Assembly: GCF_014534685.1 (NCBI RefSeq)
Contig: NZ_JACVVX010000010.1
Coordinates: forward strand, 29,572-93,571
Direction: 5' to 3'
Source of the DNA: Oryzicola mucosus
GTDB taxonomy: Bacteria; Pseudomonadota; Alphaproteobacteria; Rhizobiales; Rhizobiaceae
Length of the DNA: 64,000 nt
The notes beneath the pieces were generated by a model. It worked only from the letters and a program-made list of their open reading frames with translations, did no database searches and had not been told where the DNA came from. The translations under genes and the position numbers were made by a program. Below are positions 53,667 through 61,855 of this stretch, in pieces (within the stretch, counting starts at the first letter, position 1; each line of letters begins with the position of its first letter).

Positions 53667-54440
53667 TTGACGTTGAAGCTTTATGACTGGAACCACTATG
53701 ATACGTGGAATGAGTTGTTTGACGCTCTTTGCCACGATCGGGGCTACGTCGACAATGCGGACTTGGCGAGTGAATTCTGCCGGCGTTCTGGCAGGGGGCT
53801 CGAAAGAGACTATGGGGCAGCGGAAAAGAAGCTGCGGAACTGGCGAAGGGGTAAGCGCGTGCCACTGCCCCGAAATTTCGTCATTCTATCCCATATTTTG
53901 GATGTGGAAGCGGACCCAGCGCTGACCACCCGGTGGTACTCGCTTTACCGAATAGCACGTGACCGGGATCTTCCGAGCCACCACATGGACAACTCAGCCT
54001 TCGCCTTGATTGGCGCGAAAGCAAGGCGGGGCAAACGCATCATAGTTATCGCTGGGCTGGTTGCCGCGGTGACTCTTGCGATCCTGGCCGCCCATAGCAG
54101 CATCGCTACTGATGAAGATATGCAAGCCGGGCTTCCCACAGTCGCTTACAATGCAAGGGCATTTCTGACGATTGGTGCGGAAAAGCTTCTTCATGGGGCG
54201 GTTGAGGACTGCGAGGGGGAACCGGCAGCCTGGGAGGATATGCTGCCTCTTATTCCTTCCAGCGCGGTCGGAACCTTCTCCGATGGCGGACTTGCCACCA
54301 AGATGATGAACGATTGTGGCAAGGAAATGCGTGTGCGCGCCATAAAATTCACAGCTACCGCATCCGGAGTCGAGGAAGTTCGTGTGCTAGGCGACTATTT
54401 CAAAATCGAAGTCGTCCCAGCGTCGAAAGCGGCAAGATGA
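53667..54440 (+). CDS. Single-pass membrane protein: HTH-like cytoplasmic domain plus shared periplasmic domain (paralogue 1)
   Basis: A ~257-residue protein. Residues ~13-75 (TWNELFDALCHDRGYVDNAD ... KKLRNWRRGKRVPLPRNFVI) resemble a helical DNA-binding domain with a basic patch. Residues 125-143 (IVIAGLVAAVTLAILAAHS) form one membrane helix after KARRGKR. The C-terminal domain (168-250; FLTIGAEKLLHGAVEDCEGE, GTFSDGGLATKMMNDC) has the paired Cys182/Cys217. The layout is that of ToxR/CadC-like one-component membrane regulators, but the domains are not recognised families. The start is uncertain: TTG 53667 gives the same N-terminal length as the paralogue. Thirty bases separate it from that gene. 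Confidence 0.7.
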   Translation: MTLKLYDWNHYDTWNELFDALCHDRGYVDNADLASEFCRRSGRGLERDYGAAEKKLRNWRRGKRVPLPRNFVILSHILDVEADPALTTRWYSLYRIARDRDLPSHHMDNSAFALIGAKARRGKRIIVIAGLVAAVTLAILAAHSSIATDEDMQAGLPTVAYNARAFLTIGAEKLLHGAVEDCEGEPAAWEDMLPLIPSSAVGTFSDGGLATKMMNDCGKEMRVRAIKFTATASGVEEVRVLGDYFKIEVVPASKAAR

Positions 54441-54470
54441 CTGGGTTTCCCTTCAACATGAGGACAAGAC

Positions 54471-55301
54471 ATGGATCCGGAGCTAGAGCAGATTGGCAGT
54501 TGGCATGAACTCTTCAACCTCCTGTGCGATCGAGCTGGTTTCGTCGACACGGCTCAATTGGCTGCGCAATATTGCGAGGTTACGAAAGGCAGTGGTCAGT
54601 CACATTTAGAAACGGCAATGCGCAATCTCAGCAACTGGCGAACGGGAAAGCACTTGCCACGCCCTCGCAGTGTCCGAATACTATCGCAGCTTTTGAAGGT
54701 TGATGATAATCCCGAAGTACTATCAATGTGGAATGCGCTTTACCAGCGCGCCAGGGGTGCGGATACGGAGGAAGGGCCGGCCTACACATCCAGTGTAGCC
54801 CCAGACGCCACACCCAGGGCCCACGTCTCCTCCGCCACCGGCTTTGGCATCATGTCGATGGTGATGGCGGGCATAGTTTTGTTCGCTGTTGGCGTGGGCA
54901 CCGGAGCCATTGCTTCGACCGGCTGGCGCCCGTGGCGAACCGCTACGGATGATGCGCCACTCATCACCTATTTACCCGAGGTTCGTCTCGTCGTCGGTCA
55001 AAGCCGCATCATCCATGGTGAAAGAGGAGACTGTGGTCAACTGCCCCGCGAGTGGCGTGATGTTTGGGGAAACTTGCCTACGTCTCGTATAGGTGAGTTT
55101 ACCGATGGTGGGCTGGTGCGGCGCTATTCCATGTTCTGCAAAGGAGTGACACCGGCGCGAGGAATACGGTTCGCGGCCTTATCACCGGGGACCGAGGAAA
55201 TGTATGTGACCGGCGACTACATGAAGATAACGGTTGTAGCGGAGGACGAGCTAACACCTGTTCATTCAGAAAACAAACAGGAAACGCCGCAGAACGATTG
55301 A
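54471..55301 (+). CDS. Single-pass membrane protein: HTH-like cytoplasmic domain plus shared periplasmic domain (paralogue 2)
   Basis: A 276-residue protein from ATG 54471 (GAGGACAAGAC upstream). Residues ~10-75 (SWHELFNLLCDRAGFVDTAQ ... NLSNWRTGKHLPRPRSVRIL) match the N-terminus of the preceding gene. Residues 124-147 form the membrane helix (FGIMSMVMAGIVLFAVGVGT). Residues 172-257 (RLVVGQSRIIHGERGDCGQL; GEFTDGGLVRRYSMFC; GDYMKITVV) are the shared domain with Cys188/Cys223. Both genes probably form one transcript. A cytoplasmic nucleic-acid- or protein-binding head controlled by a periplasmic sensor is the simplest reading; no function is established. Confidence 0.75.
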   Translation: MDPELEQIGSWHELFNLLCDRAGFVDTAQLAAQYCEVTKGSGQSHLETAMRNLSNWRTGKHLPRPRSVRILSQLLKVDDNPEVLSMWNALYQRARGADTEEGPAYTSSVAPDATPRAHVSSATGFGIMSMVMAGIVLFAVGVGTGAIASTGWRPWRTATDDAPLITYLPEVRLVVGQSRIIHGERGDCGQLPREWRDVWGNLPTSRIGEFTDGGLVRRYSMFCKGVTPARGIRFAALSPGTEEMYVTGDYMKITVVAEDELTPVHSENKQETPQND

Positions 55302-55419
55302 ACACGGCTAGAATGAAACGGGCTGAAGCTCAAACGCTAATCCTCATTGTTCAACGACGCAGGTGACACAATTCACTGTTGATTTACGCTTCAATTGGTT
55401 CTTCCTCAATCTGTGTTAT

Positions 55420-55680
55420 TCAGCGGCAATATTCTGGCTCTCATCAGTTCTTGTCCGGCTCTGCCATACATTGCTCGCTCGGAGTTTTGAAGCGGTTGAT
55501 CTGCCCTTCGGCCTGACCGTTGCTCCAGAGGAGTTCAATTGCGTTTTGACGGCATCAATGTCTCGCCTGAGAACGCTGGCGAAACGCATGGTCGCCGTGA
55601 GTTCGGTGTTGATGGCATCGTCGATCCATTGATCCAGCGCTCCCGGCATAGCAACGTGCGGTACAGGACTTGTTTTGGCT
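55420..55680 (-). mobile_element. ISL3-family transposase C-terminal remnant
   Basis: On the minus strand LDQWIDDAINTELTATMRFA is followed by SVLRRDIDAVKTQL and, in a shifted frame, WSNGQAEGQINRFKT. This is the conserved tail of ISL3-group transposases (SNGQxEGxINRLKxLKRxMYGRA). At least two frameshifts and a 5' truncation make it non-functional. It separates the membrane-protein cluster from the pyridine-degradation genes. Confidence 0.65.
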
Positions 55681-55682
55681 GT

Positions 55683-55709
55683 AAACAAGGTACATTCTGT
55701 ATATTAACT
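55683..55709. promoter_or_regulatory. AT-rich operator-like motif, copy A
   Basis: The segment contains GGTACATTCTGTATATTAAC. It matches copy B (60353-60379) at 16 of 18 positions across TACATnnTGTATATTAAnT. It lies about 60 bases before the SDR gene that heads the plus-strand half of the pyridine cluster. TGTATA/TACA half-sites are typical of FadR/VanR-type GntR operators, but no such regulator is in the window. Confidence 0.5.
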
Positions 55710-55767
55710 TGGCTCATATGGCGCTTCAGCCAGAATGCGGACGCTGGGCATCAACGAGGGGGACGGC

Positions 55768-56517
55768 ATGAAACTTTCCAACAAAATCGCACTCATAACC
55801 GGAGCCGCTAATGGCATCGGACTAGCGCTTGCGAAGCGCTTTTGCCGCGAAGGGGCCAGCGTCGTGTTGGCCGACCTGCGCGCCGACGAGTTGGAGCACG
55901 CTGTGGAGGAGATCAAGCAAGGACAGCCGGCCGTCCGCTGCCTTGGTCTGACCGTCGACGTGGCGGACCGCGCCTCGGTTGAGACCATGATGGGCAAGGC
56001 CGTCGACGCGTTTGGAGGAATCGATATTCTCGTCAGCAATGCGGGCGTCTGGAAGAACCTGACCAAGGGGCCTTTCTGGGAAATCTCGACGGCCGAATGG
56101 CGCAATACATTCAGCGTCAACACGGAAGGCGCTTTCAACTGCGCCGCCTCCGCCGCGCCTCATCTGATTGCCCGTAAATCCGGCCGGATCATCTTCATTG
56201 GCTCCGCTGCCATTGGAGAGGCGCTGGCTCATATCACTCAGTACACCGCATCAAAATCTGCCGTCACAGGGTTGATGCGCTGCGTCGCCAAGGAACTCGG
56301 CAAGCACGGAATTACGGTCAACATGATTAATCCCGGCCAGATAGACACCGGCGCCTTTACCCGCGAGCAATTGGAAGCCCGCGCACAAAGCAAGTTCATA
56401 AACAGGGTTGGGGCGCCCCAGGATCTTGAAGGCATCGTCAGTCTTCTCGCCAGCGACGAGGGCGGTTTCATTACGGCCCAGCAGGTCTACGTTGATGGCG
56501 GCGGCGTGCTCAACTGA
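55768..56517 (+). CDS. Short-chain dehydrogenase/reductase of the pyridine cluster
   Basis: A 249-residue classical SDR with IALITGAANGIGLALAKRFC, an NAD-favouring Asp after strand 2 (VLADLRAD), SNAGVWKNLT, the catalytic Ser in IIFIGSAAIG, Tyr-Lys in QYTASKSAVTGLM and NMINPGQIDTGAF. GAGGGGGA precedes ATG 55768. The N-formylmaleamate deformylase-like gene follows nine bases downstream, so they form an operon. It could oxidise an alcohol or aldehyde side chain of a pyridine compound before ring cleavage; this is inference. Confidence 0.87.
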   Translation: MKLSNKIALITGAANGIGLALAKRFCREGASVVLADLRADELEHAVEEIKQGQPAVRCLGLTVDVADRASVETMMGKAVDAFGGIDILVSNAGVWKNLTKGPFWEISTAEWRNTFSVNTEGAFNCAASAAPHLIARKSGRIIFIGSAAIGEALAHITQYTASKSAVTGLMRCVAKELGKHGITVNMINPGQIDTGAFTREQLEARAQSKFINRVGAPQDLEGIVSLLASDEGGFITAQQVYVDGGGVLN

Positions 56518-56525
56518 CGGCGACG

Positions 56526-57392
56526 ATGGACGATAACTTGCCGAGAACGACTGATGTGCCTGACCGGTCCGATGAAGCGACCGGTCTGGCGATTGCCGGC
56601 CGTGGCGCCCACTGCGAAGTGGATGGCGTCCGTCTGCACTATCTCGACTTCAATGAAACCGCACCCGGAACGCCGGTCCTGATTCTGCCGGGCATCACCA
56701 GTCCCGCTGTCACCTGGGCCTTCGTCGCAAGGCGGCTTGCCACGCGATGTCGGGTCGTGGTGCCCGATATTCGCGGACGCGGATTGTCCGAGAATCGGCC
56801 AGGGTTAGGCTACTCGCTCGATGACTACGCCGCAGATGCGAGAGGGCTGATACGCGCGGTTGGACTAGAGAGGCCGATTGTCATCGGTCACTCTATGGGA
56901 GCGCGGATAGCTGCTTGCCTGGGCTCCTCGGACCCGGATATCGCCTCCAGAATGATCCTCGTCGATCCGCCACTTTCCGGTCCGGGACGCGATCCGTATC
57001 CGACTCCGCTGGCATCCTACCTCACGGCTCGTGCAGCCGCATCGAACGGAGCGACAATCGAGGCGTTCCGCGAGTTCAATCCGACATGGACGGAGGAGCA
57101 GATCGCGCTGCGCATCCAGTGGCTGCCAAGTTGTAACATCGAGGCCATCGAGGCCACGTATCGCCACTTTCACGACGAAGACGTGTTCCGGTACTTTTCG
57201 GAACTGTCGTGCCCAACATTGTTGCTTTATGCACTGCGGGCGAAGGTGGTCAGTCCTGAGCAGGCAAAAGAGATCGAACATCTTCTGCCGGCCGGCCGAG
57301 CCGAGGGCATTGAAGCAGGCCACATGGTCCCATGGGACAATCTGGAAGGCTTTATCGACGCCGTGACCCGCTTCATCATCGCCCACCGATAG
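56526..57392 (+). CDS. nicD: N-formylmaleamate deformylase-like alpha/beta hydrolase
   Basis: A 288-residue hydrolase with the NicD hallmarks: VLILPGITSPAVTWAFVARR, PDIRGRGLSENRPGLGYSLD, nucleophile Ser123 in IGHSMGARIAACLG, VDPPLSGPGRDPYPTPLASY, FNPTWTEEQIALRIQWLPSC and GHMVPWDNLEGFIDAV with the catalytic His. NicD removes formate from N-formylmaleamate, the product of 2,5-dihydroxypyridine ring opening. NicX- and NicF-like enzymes are encoded within 3 kb, strongly supporting this assignment. It is co-transcribed with the SDR gene. Confidence 0.85.
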   Translation: MDDNLPRTTDVPDRSDEATGLAIAGRGAHCEVDGVRLHYLDFNETAPGTPVLILPGITSPAVTWAFVARRLATRCRVVVPDIRGRGLSENRPGLGYSLDDYAADARGLIRAVGLERPIVIGHSMGARIAACLGSSDPDIASRMILVDPPLSGPGRDPYPTPLASYLTARAAASNGATIEAFREFNPTWTEEQIALRIQWLPSCNIEAIEATYRHFHDEDVFRYFSELSCPTLLLYALRAKVVSPEQAKEIEHLLPAGRAEGIEAGHMVPWDNLEGFIDAVTRFIIAHR

Positions 57393-57528
57393 CGGCTCGC
57401 TCTCCTCGGTTCTCAAAAACTCATCGAAATCCGAATCTTCATGACCGCCTGCGACAGGCATCGAAAGCTACATAGTTAATATTGTTTAGAGGACCGCGAC
57501 TTGCCGCATCCGAACCTCCGGACAGGAT

Positions 57529-57886
57529 TAAGTGCGAGGAACCTTCGGCGTCAGCGCGATGTTCGCTGGGGTGGGCGGCGCACTCGGGGTTTTGGCGGCA
57601 CAATTCGTCTCGCCGTTCCGCTTCACCTTCTTCCCGTTCATTTCCTTGCTCGTCGGCATCGTCGTCGGCGAGTTTGTCGGCCGCGATCTTCGGCGCGATC
57701 TTTATCCAGTTCGTCCCCAATTTCGCTGAGAATATCTCGTCCACAGCGCCATGGGCGATCTAAGGCGTCGTCATCTTCGGCTGCGTTTACCTCCTGCCGC
57801 GCGGCGCTGCCGGCTTGCTTGACTCAGTCGTGAATATCTTGCGCAACTGGCAAGTCCGCAACCGGTCTCTGTGGTGGTTTCAGTAG
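57529..57886 (+). pseudogene. LivM-type ABC permease C-terminal remnant
   Basis: One frame reads GTFGVSAMFAGVGGALGVLA, AQFVSPFRFTFFPF and ISLLVGIVVG. Another continues AAIFGAIFIQFVPNFAENIS, then an in-frame TAA near 57762 where a Tyr codon is expected, followed by GVVIFGCVYLLPRGAAGLLD and VVNILRNWQVRNRSLWWFQ and the natural stop. This is the C-terminal third of a branched-chain/aromatic LivM permease. Truncation, frameshift and nonsense mutation make it dead. A substrate importer once accompanied the plus-strand genes. Confidence 0.7.
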
Positions 57887-58048
57887 AGGGCCGGAAGCGA
57901 GTGCATCGTCGTTGCGCAAGCTATAGCCTTGGCAGGCGCCACCACATTCGCCTGCTGACGCGCAGGCATCCGCACGAGATAGGAACGAAGGGTCCGCACT
58001 TGAGGTCGGTGCAGGGTTGTTGCCGGAAATTCACTTCCGGCTGCGCCA

Positions 58049-58282
58049 TCAGGGCTGGGCGGCCTTCTTGGCGGCGCGCCGGCGCTCAATGTCCTCGATG
58101 GTGAGCGGTACGCCGCCGGTCGCCCATAGCCCGCTGGCGACCTCGCTGACGGTGATGAGGACATTGTTGCGGATGCCTTCACCCGATACCCGGACGAAGG
58201 CATCGGTGATGTCCCCGATCAGCGCAGTCTGCTGTTCTCTGGTGAATGCGCCGGCAACATGCTGGATTTGAACGAGAGGCAT
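58049..58282 (-). CDS. Small tautomerase (4-oxalocrotonate tautomerase/MIF family)
   Basis: A 77-residue tautomerase-fold protein beginning MPLVQIQHVAGAFTREQQTA; removal of Met exposes the catalytic Pro1 of this superfamily. VLITVSEVASGLWATGGVPL contains the strand and tryptophan typical of 4-OT-like enzymes. Such proteins interconvert enol and keto acids. GGAGAC precedes ATG 58282. It is the last gene after nicX and nicF on the minus strand and may act on an unsaturated acid of the pathway. No maleate isomerase (Asp/Glu racemase type) is present in the window. Confidence 0.8.
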   Translation of the reverse strand: MPLVQIQHVAGAFTREQQTALIGDITDAFVRVSGEGIRNNVLITVSEVASGLWATGGVPLTIEDIERRRAAKKAAQP

Positions 58283-58337
58283 GAAGGTCTCCGTTGAGAT
58301 GGCCGAAGGGCGAGTAGTACGCGCCCTACCCGCCCAT

Positions 58338-59375
58338 TTAGCGGCCAGGCGCCCGCATATCGTTGGGAAGGATCTCGCCATCCTTGAGGATCTGGTGTCC
58401 GTCGAGGAAAAGCGAGCAGTTCTTCAACGGAATGTCGAGGTGACACATCGTGTCGTTGGTTCCGCCCAGTTCCGTATTGGGGCCGGTGGAAAACAGCACG
58501 TTGCCGTAGTAGCATCGACCATCAACGCCGAGGCTGTCGCCTGCCGATGGGCTGGTGGCCAAGTATGTCCAGCGCGCATTCTCGTCGAGACCCCAGCCTA
58601 TGTGGGAGACCGCGTAAGCTTTAGGATCGCGGAAGCCGGCCATGAAATCGCGCATGATGGCTCCTTCGGCGCCACCTCCGGCGATCTCTGTGATATAACC
58701 CTTCTCGATGGTCAGGACGATCGGCTCCGATACATAACGCAGGATCGGGTCGAGGAGCAGGTCGCCCGCATCGATGACGACGGTGCCGTCGACGCCATCC
58801 TCGTCGCCGCCCGTCCAGACAAACGAACCCGCCCACGCGTCCCATCGGCCGGGCTCGTCGGTATAGCCGTATTGGCTGACAGTTTTCAGATTGCCGATCC
58901 GGTAGGTCACATCCGTACCGCCAGGCGAAGTGATGCGCAGTTCGCGCGCCGTCGAGATCGTCTTGTGCGCAGCAGCGACGCGGCGACGAGACTCAGGTGA
59001 AGACAAAAGCCTGGACAGCACGTCGAGCGGCTCCAGGACGAGCAACATTCTCGGGCCGGCATCGGTGATCTCGTCCTGCTCCTTCGACCACAGCAGACCG
59101 ATGAGGTCGATGACCATGTCGACATTCTTCAGCGCATCGATGGCCGCCTGCTGGCCGCGCAGCGAATTGCCCGGGCCGAAGAAACTGTCCGGACGCTTGC
59201 GGATGTTGACATGCAACGTGTCGGCGCCAAGATCTTCCGCCGCCGCTGCGAAGGCAAGCGCATAGTCCCTGCGGATCAGATCTTCCGAAAGAATGCCAAT
59301 GCGTTGGCCGGACGTCACTTTGCAGAGTTCGAGTTCTTTCCGGAACAGATCGAATATGTATTTGTCTACACTCAT
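58338..59375 (-). CDS. nicX: 2,5-dihydroxypyridine 5,6-dioxygenase-like enzyme
   Basis: A 345-residue non-heme iron enzyme of the NicX group (M29-peptidase-like fold). Probable iron ligands are His258 (SHIGWGLDEN), His312 and Asp314 (MCHLDIPLKN); their spacing matches the His-His-Asp triad known for Pseudomonas NicX. GNSLRGQQAAIDALKNVDMV and SPGGTDVTYRI are further family segments. It opens the ring of 2,5-dihydroxypyridine with O2 to give N-formylmaleamate. GAGGTGGGCG precedes ATG 59375. It lies 55 bases before the tautomerase gene and 69 after the nicF-like gene. Confidence 0.87.
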   Translation of the reverse strand: MSVDKYIFDLFRKELELCKVTSGQRIGILSEDLIRRDYALAFAAAAEDLGADTLHVNIRKRPDSFFGPGNSLRGQQAAIDALKNVDMVIDLIGLLWSKEQDEITDAGPRMLLVLEPLDVLSRLLSSPESRRRVAAAHKTISTARELRITSPGGTDVTYRIGNLKTVSQYGYTDEPGRWDAWAGSFVWTGGDEDGVDGTVVIDAGDLLLDPILRYVSEPIVLTIEKGYITEIAGGGAEGAIMRDFMAGFRDPKAYAVSHIGWGLDENARWTYLATSPSAGDSLGVDGRCYYGNVLFSTGPNTELGGTNDTMCHLDIPLKNCSLFLDGHQILKDGEILPNDMRAPGR

Positions 59376-59444
59376 CGCCCACCTCAAACATTCCGCAAGA
59401 CCCGCCGCATTCGCGTCGGAAATTCCGATCGTCGTCCGTTACGA

Positions 59445-60221
59445 CTAGTCAGGCTGAAACAGAGCGCTGGCCTTAGGGTCCCCTTTCGGCAAGTCGAAGA
59501 GATCGCTTGACAGCGAATTGATATACTCGATGGTATCGCGGCTGGAGACGACGTCGGCGTATTTTGCGTTCATGTCGCAAAGATTGATGGCGTGCGAGGC
59601 TTGCGAACGATCCGCGCAACCGTCCTCGATCACCGCCACGCGGTAGTTGTAGCTGAAGGCGTCGACCACGCTCGCCCGTACGCATCCCGAAGTTGTCGTG
59701 CCGGTCACGAGCAAGCTGTCACAGCGCAGATGCACCAGGTAGTCCAGCAGTGGCGTGCCGTGGAACGCGCTTGGCTTCTGCTTGCCGATAACGAGATCCT
59801 GAGGCGCCGGCGCGATGTCGGGAACGATGATGTTGCTGCGCAGCGTCGTCTGCCCGAGATAATCCTTGTTCACCCGGCTGTTCTTGTAGGCCCATGCTCC
59901 CTGGTCCCACGCGTCGCTGCGTCGAAGCCCGGATGTATAGATCACAGGTACTCCCTTACCGCGACAAGCTACCAAAAGCGACTTGATCACGCCGACGGCC
60001 GCCCAGCCTTCTTCACCGCATGAATTCATCCAGCGCTTCACCGATTCCAGGATCGGCTCGGGGCGATCGCCGACAAAACCGTAGTTGACGTCGATGATCA
60101 TCAGCGCCGGCCGCTTGCCGAAGCCTCCACGGGCGCCATATCCCGACGCCGCGAAGACCTGTTTGTCCCTCTCGGTAAGGAACTCGTCCCAAATCGGCGC
60201 TGCGCCGCTCGCATGTGACAT
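59445..60221 (-). CDS. nicF: Maleamate amidohydrolase-like isochorismatase-family enzyme
   Basis: A 258-residue cysteine amidohydrolase. The triad maps to Asp44 (ALMIIDVNYGFVGD), Lys147/149 (VIGKQKPSAFHGTPL) and Cys180 (VTGTTTSGCVRASVVDA). It has the N-terminal extension (PIWDEFLTERDKQVFAASGY) seen in N-carbamoylsarcosine and maleamate amidohydrolases. It should convert maleamate to maleate and ammonia, the step after NicD. GGAG lies twelve bases before ATG 60221. An operator-like motif lies about 130 bases upstream. Confidence 0.8.
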   Translation of the reverse strand: MSHASGAAPIWDEFLTERDKQVFAASGYGARGGFGKRPALMIIDVNYGFVGDRPEPILESVKRWMNSCGEEGWAAVGVIKSLLVACRGKGVPVIYTSGLRRSDAWDQGAWAYKNSRVNKDYLGQTTLRSNIIVPDIAPAPQDLVIGKQKPSAFHGTPLLDYLVHLRCDSLLVTGTTTSGCVRASVVDAFSYNYRVAVIEDGCADRSQASHAINLCDMNAKYADVVSSRDTIEYINSLSSDLFDLPKGDPKASALFQPD

Positions 60222-60352
60222 CTGAGTATTTCTCCGTGATCCCTGCGGCTCGCCGCCTTCGCATTTCCGTATGCTTTTGGACTGCCCCAAACTGCAGCGA
60301 GAGCCAAGCACACCGGTTCCCCTGCACCGCTATTTAGCGGCTGGCTGGACGC

Positions 60353-60379
60353 AATTAATGTACATAATGTATATTAATT
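60353..60379. promoter_or_regulatory. AT-rich operator-like motif, copy B
   Basis: AATTAATG-TACATAATGT-ATATTAATT is an almost perfect inverted repeat over 27 bases (one mismatched pair plus an asymmetric centre). It shares the TACATnnTGTATATTAA core with copy A at 55683-55709. It sits in the 233-base gap upstream of the nicF-like gene, where a regulator could control the nicF-nicX transcript. Confidence 0.6.
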
Positions 60380-60454
60380 GGCGCCTGTCAAGGCCGGTAT
60401 GTAAGGCACAATCGCGACGTTAGACCCTTGCGTGCGGCTCGCCACTGCCCGTTC

Positions 60455-61855
60455 TCAACGCTGCGCGAATAGCGTCTCGACACCGCGCGCCAACCGCAGA
60501 AGCGCGCTGTCGTGCCCTTGCGGCGCCGCCAGCATCAAGCCGACCGGTGCTTTGCCCACCGCATGGATCGGCAGGGAGATAGCGCAGCCATCGAGCAGGT
60601 TGATGATCGCCGGATTGCGCAGCAGAAGCAGATTGATGCGCGCGAATTCGCTGTCTTCCACTAGGTCGTCGATGCGAGGGGGAACGATCGGCACAGTCGG
60701 CATCACAATCGCGTCGTACCCGTCGACCAGTTCTTCGACCGCTGCGATGAAGCCGGCCCGGGCGTTTAGCAGATCCAGATAGTCTGCCGCAGTCTGTGAG
60801 CGTCCCCGCTCCATCCTCACCCGGACCCGCGGATCATATCTACCCCCGTCACGCTCCAGAAGCTTGCGGTGCCAGTGATAGCTTTCCGCAGCGGCAAAGC
60901 CGCCAAGGGCATTGATCGAATGAATGCTGTTGAGAACCGGCATCTCCAGCCTGCGCACGATGACGCCTGCCCGAGACAATCTCTCCAAGCTTGCGTCGAA
61001 GACCAAGGAGACCGTTGCGTCCATGCCGTCGGTGACGAAGTTAGTCGGAACGACAAGCCGCAGGCCAGCCAGATCGACTTTGCCGTCCGCGAGGTTGTTC
61101 ATACCGCTCAGGATCGATGTCAAGGTCACGCAGCAATCGACGCTCCGCCCAATCGGGCCGACCGAATCCAGACTAGGGGATAGCGGCACCGTGCCCGCGG
61201 TCGGCACCAGTCGCGCCGTCGGCTTATAGCCGACCAGGCCCGTAAAGGCTGCGGGGATACGGCACGAACCGCCTGTGTCCGTGCCGATCGCTCCATGCGC
61301 CATGCCGTCGCTGACCGAGATCCCAGCTCCCGATGACGAACCGCCGGGTATGCGGCGCGAGGCCCGATCCCAACTGATGGCCGGGGTTCCGTGGTGCGGG
61401 TTAATGCCGACGCCTGAAAACGCGAACTCGCTCATATTAGTGCGGCCGACGATTACCAGACCGGCGCGCCTCAATCGGCTGACGGCTTCCGCGTCGCGGC
61501 CAGCCGGCTTCTCACCCGCCAGCACCACCGACCCGGCGGACGTGACTTGTCCTGCGACGTCGAACAGGTCCTTCACGGAAATCGGAATGCCAGCGTAGGG
61601 CGAAACAGAGGCGCCGGCGGCGCGCAGAGTGTCCATCGCCCGGGCTTGCGCTCGCGCTCCGTCCGCATCGACATGAACAAAGGTCTGTTGCCCTTCACCG
61701 TTAGGAGCGCAAATCGCTGCCAAGCACGCTTCCGTCAGGGCCTCGCTGGTGGTGTTGCCGTCATGCAGGTCGCGAGCGAGTGAGGCGAAGGTAGGGCTGG
61801 TCAAAATCGCCCCCGTCAAACCGGGTCGAAGTAGTGGATTTCCAAAAGCACGCAT
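60455..61855 (-). CDS. Amidase signature-family hydrolase
   Basis: A ~466-residue amidase. The Ser-cisSer-Lys triad is in IPISVKDLFDVAG (Lys), IPGGSSSGAGISVSDG and IGTDTGGSCRIPAAFTGLVG (nucleophile Ser). The N-terminal helix LARDLHDGNTTSEALTEACL matches family members. ATG 61855 lies inside the cupin gene; a TTG at 61819 that overlaps the cupin stop as TTGA would give the more usual N-terminus (LTGAILTSPTFASLARDL). It could release a carboxylate from a pyridine carboxamide feeding the dihydroxypyridine pathway; substrate unproven. Confidence 0.88.
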   Translation of the reverse strand: MRAFGNPLLRPGLTGAILTSPTFASLARDLHDGNTTSEALTEACLAAICAPNGEGQQTFVHVDADGARAQARAMDTLRAAGASVSPYAGIPISVKDLFDVAGQVTSAGSVVLAGEKPAGRDAEAVSRLRRAGLVIVGRTNMSEFAFSGVGINPHHGTPAISWDRASRRIPGGSSSGAGISVSDGMAHGAIGTDTGGSCRIPAAFTGLVGYKPTARLVPTAGTVPLSPSLDSVGPIGRSVDCCVTLTSILSGMNNLADGKVDLAGLRLVVPTNFVTDGMDATVSLVFDASLERLSRAGVIVRRLEMPVLNSIHSINALGGFAAAESYHWHRKLLERDGGRYDPRVRVRMERGRSQTAADYLDLLNARAGFIAAVEELVDGYDAIVMPTVPIVPPRIDDLVEDSEFARINLLLLRNPAIINLLDGCAISLPIHAVGKAPVGLMLAAPQGHDSALLRLARGVETLFAQR

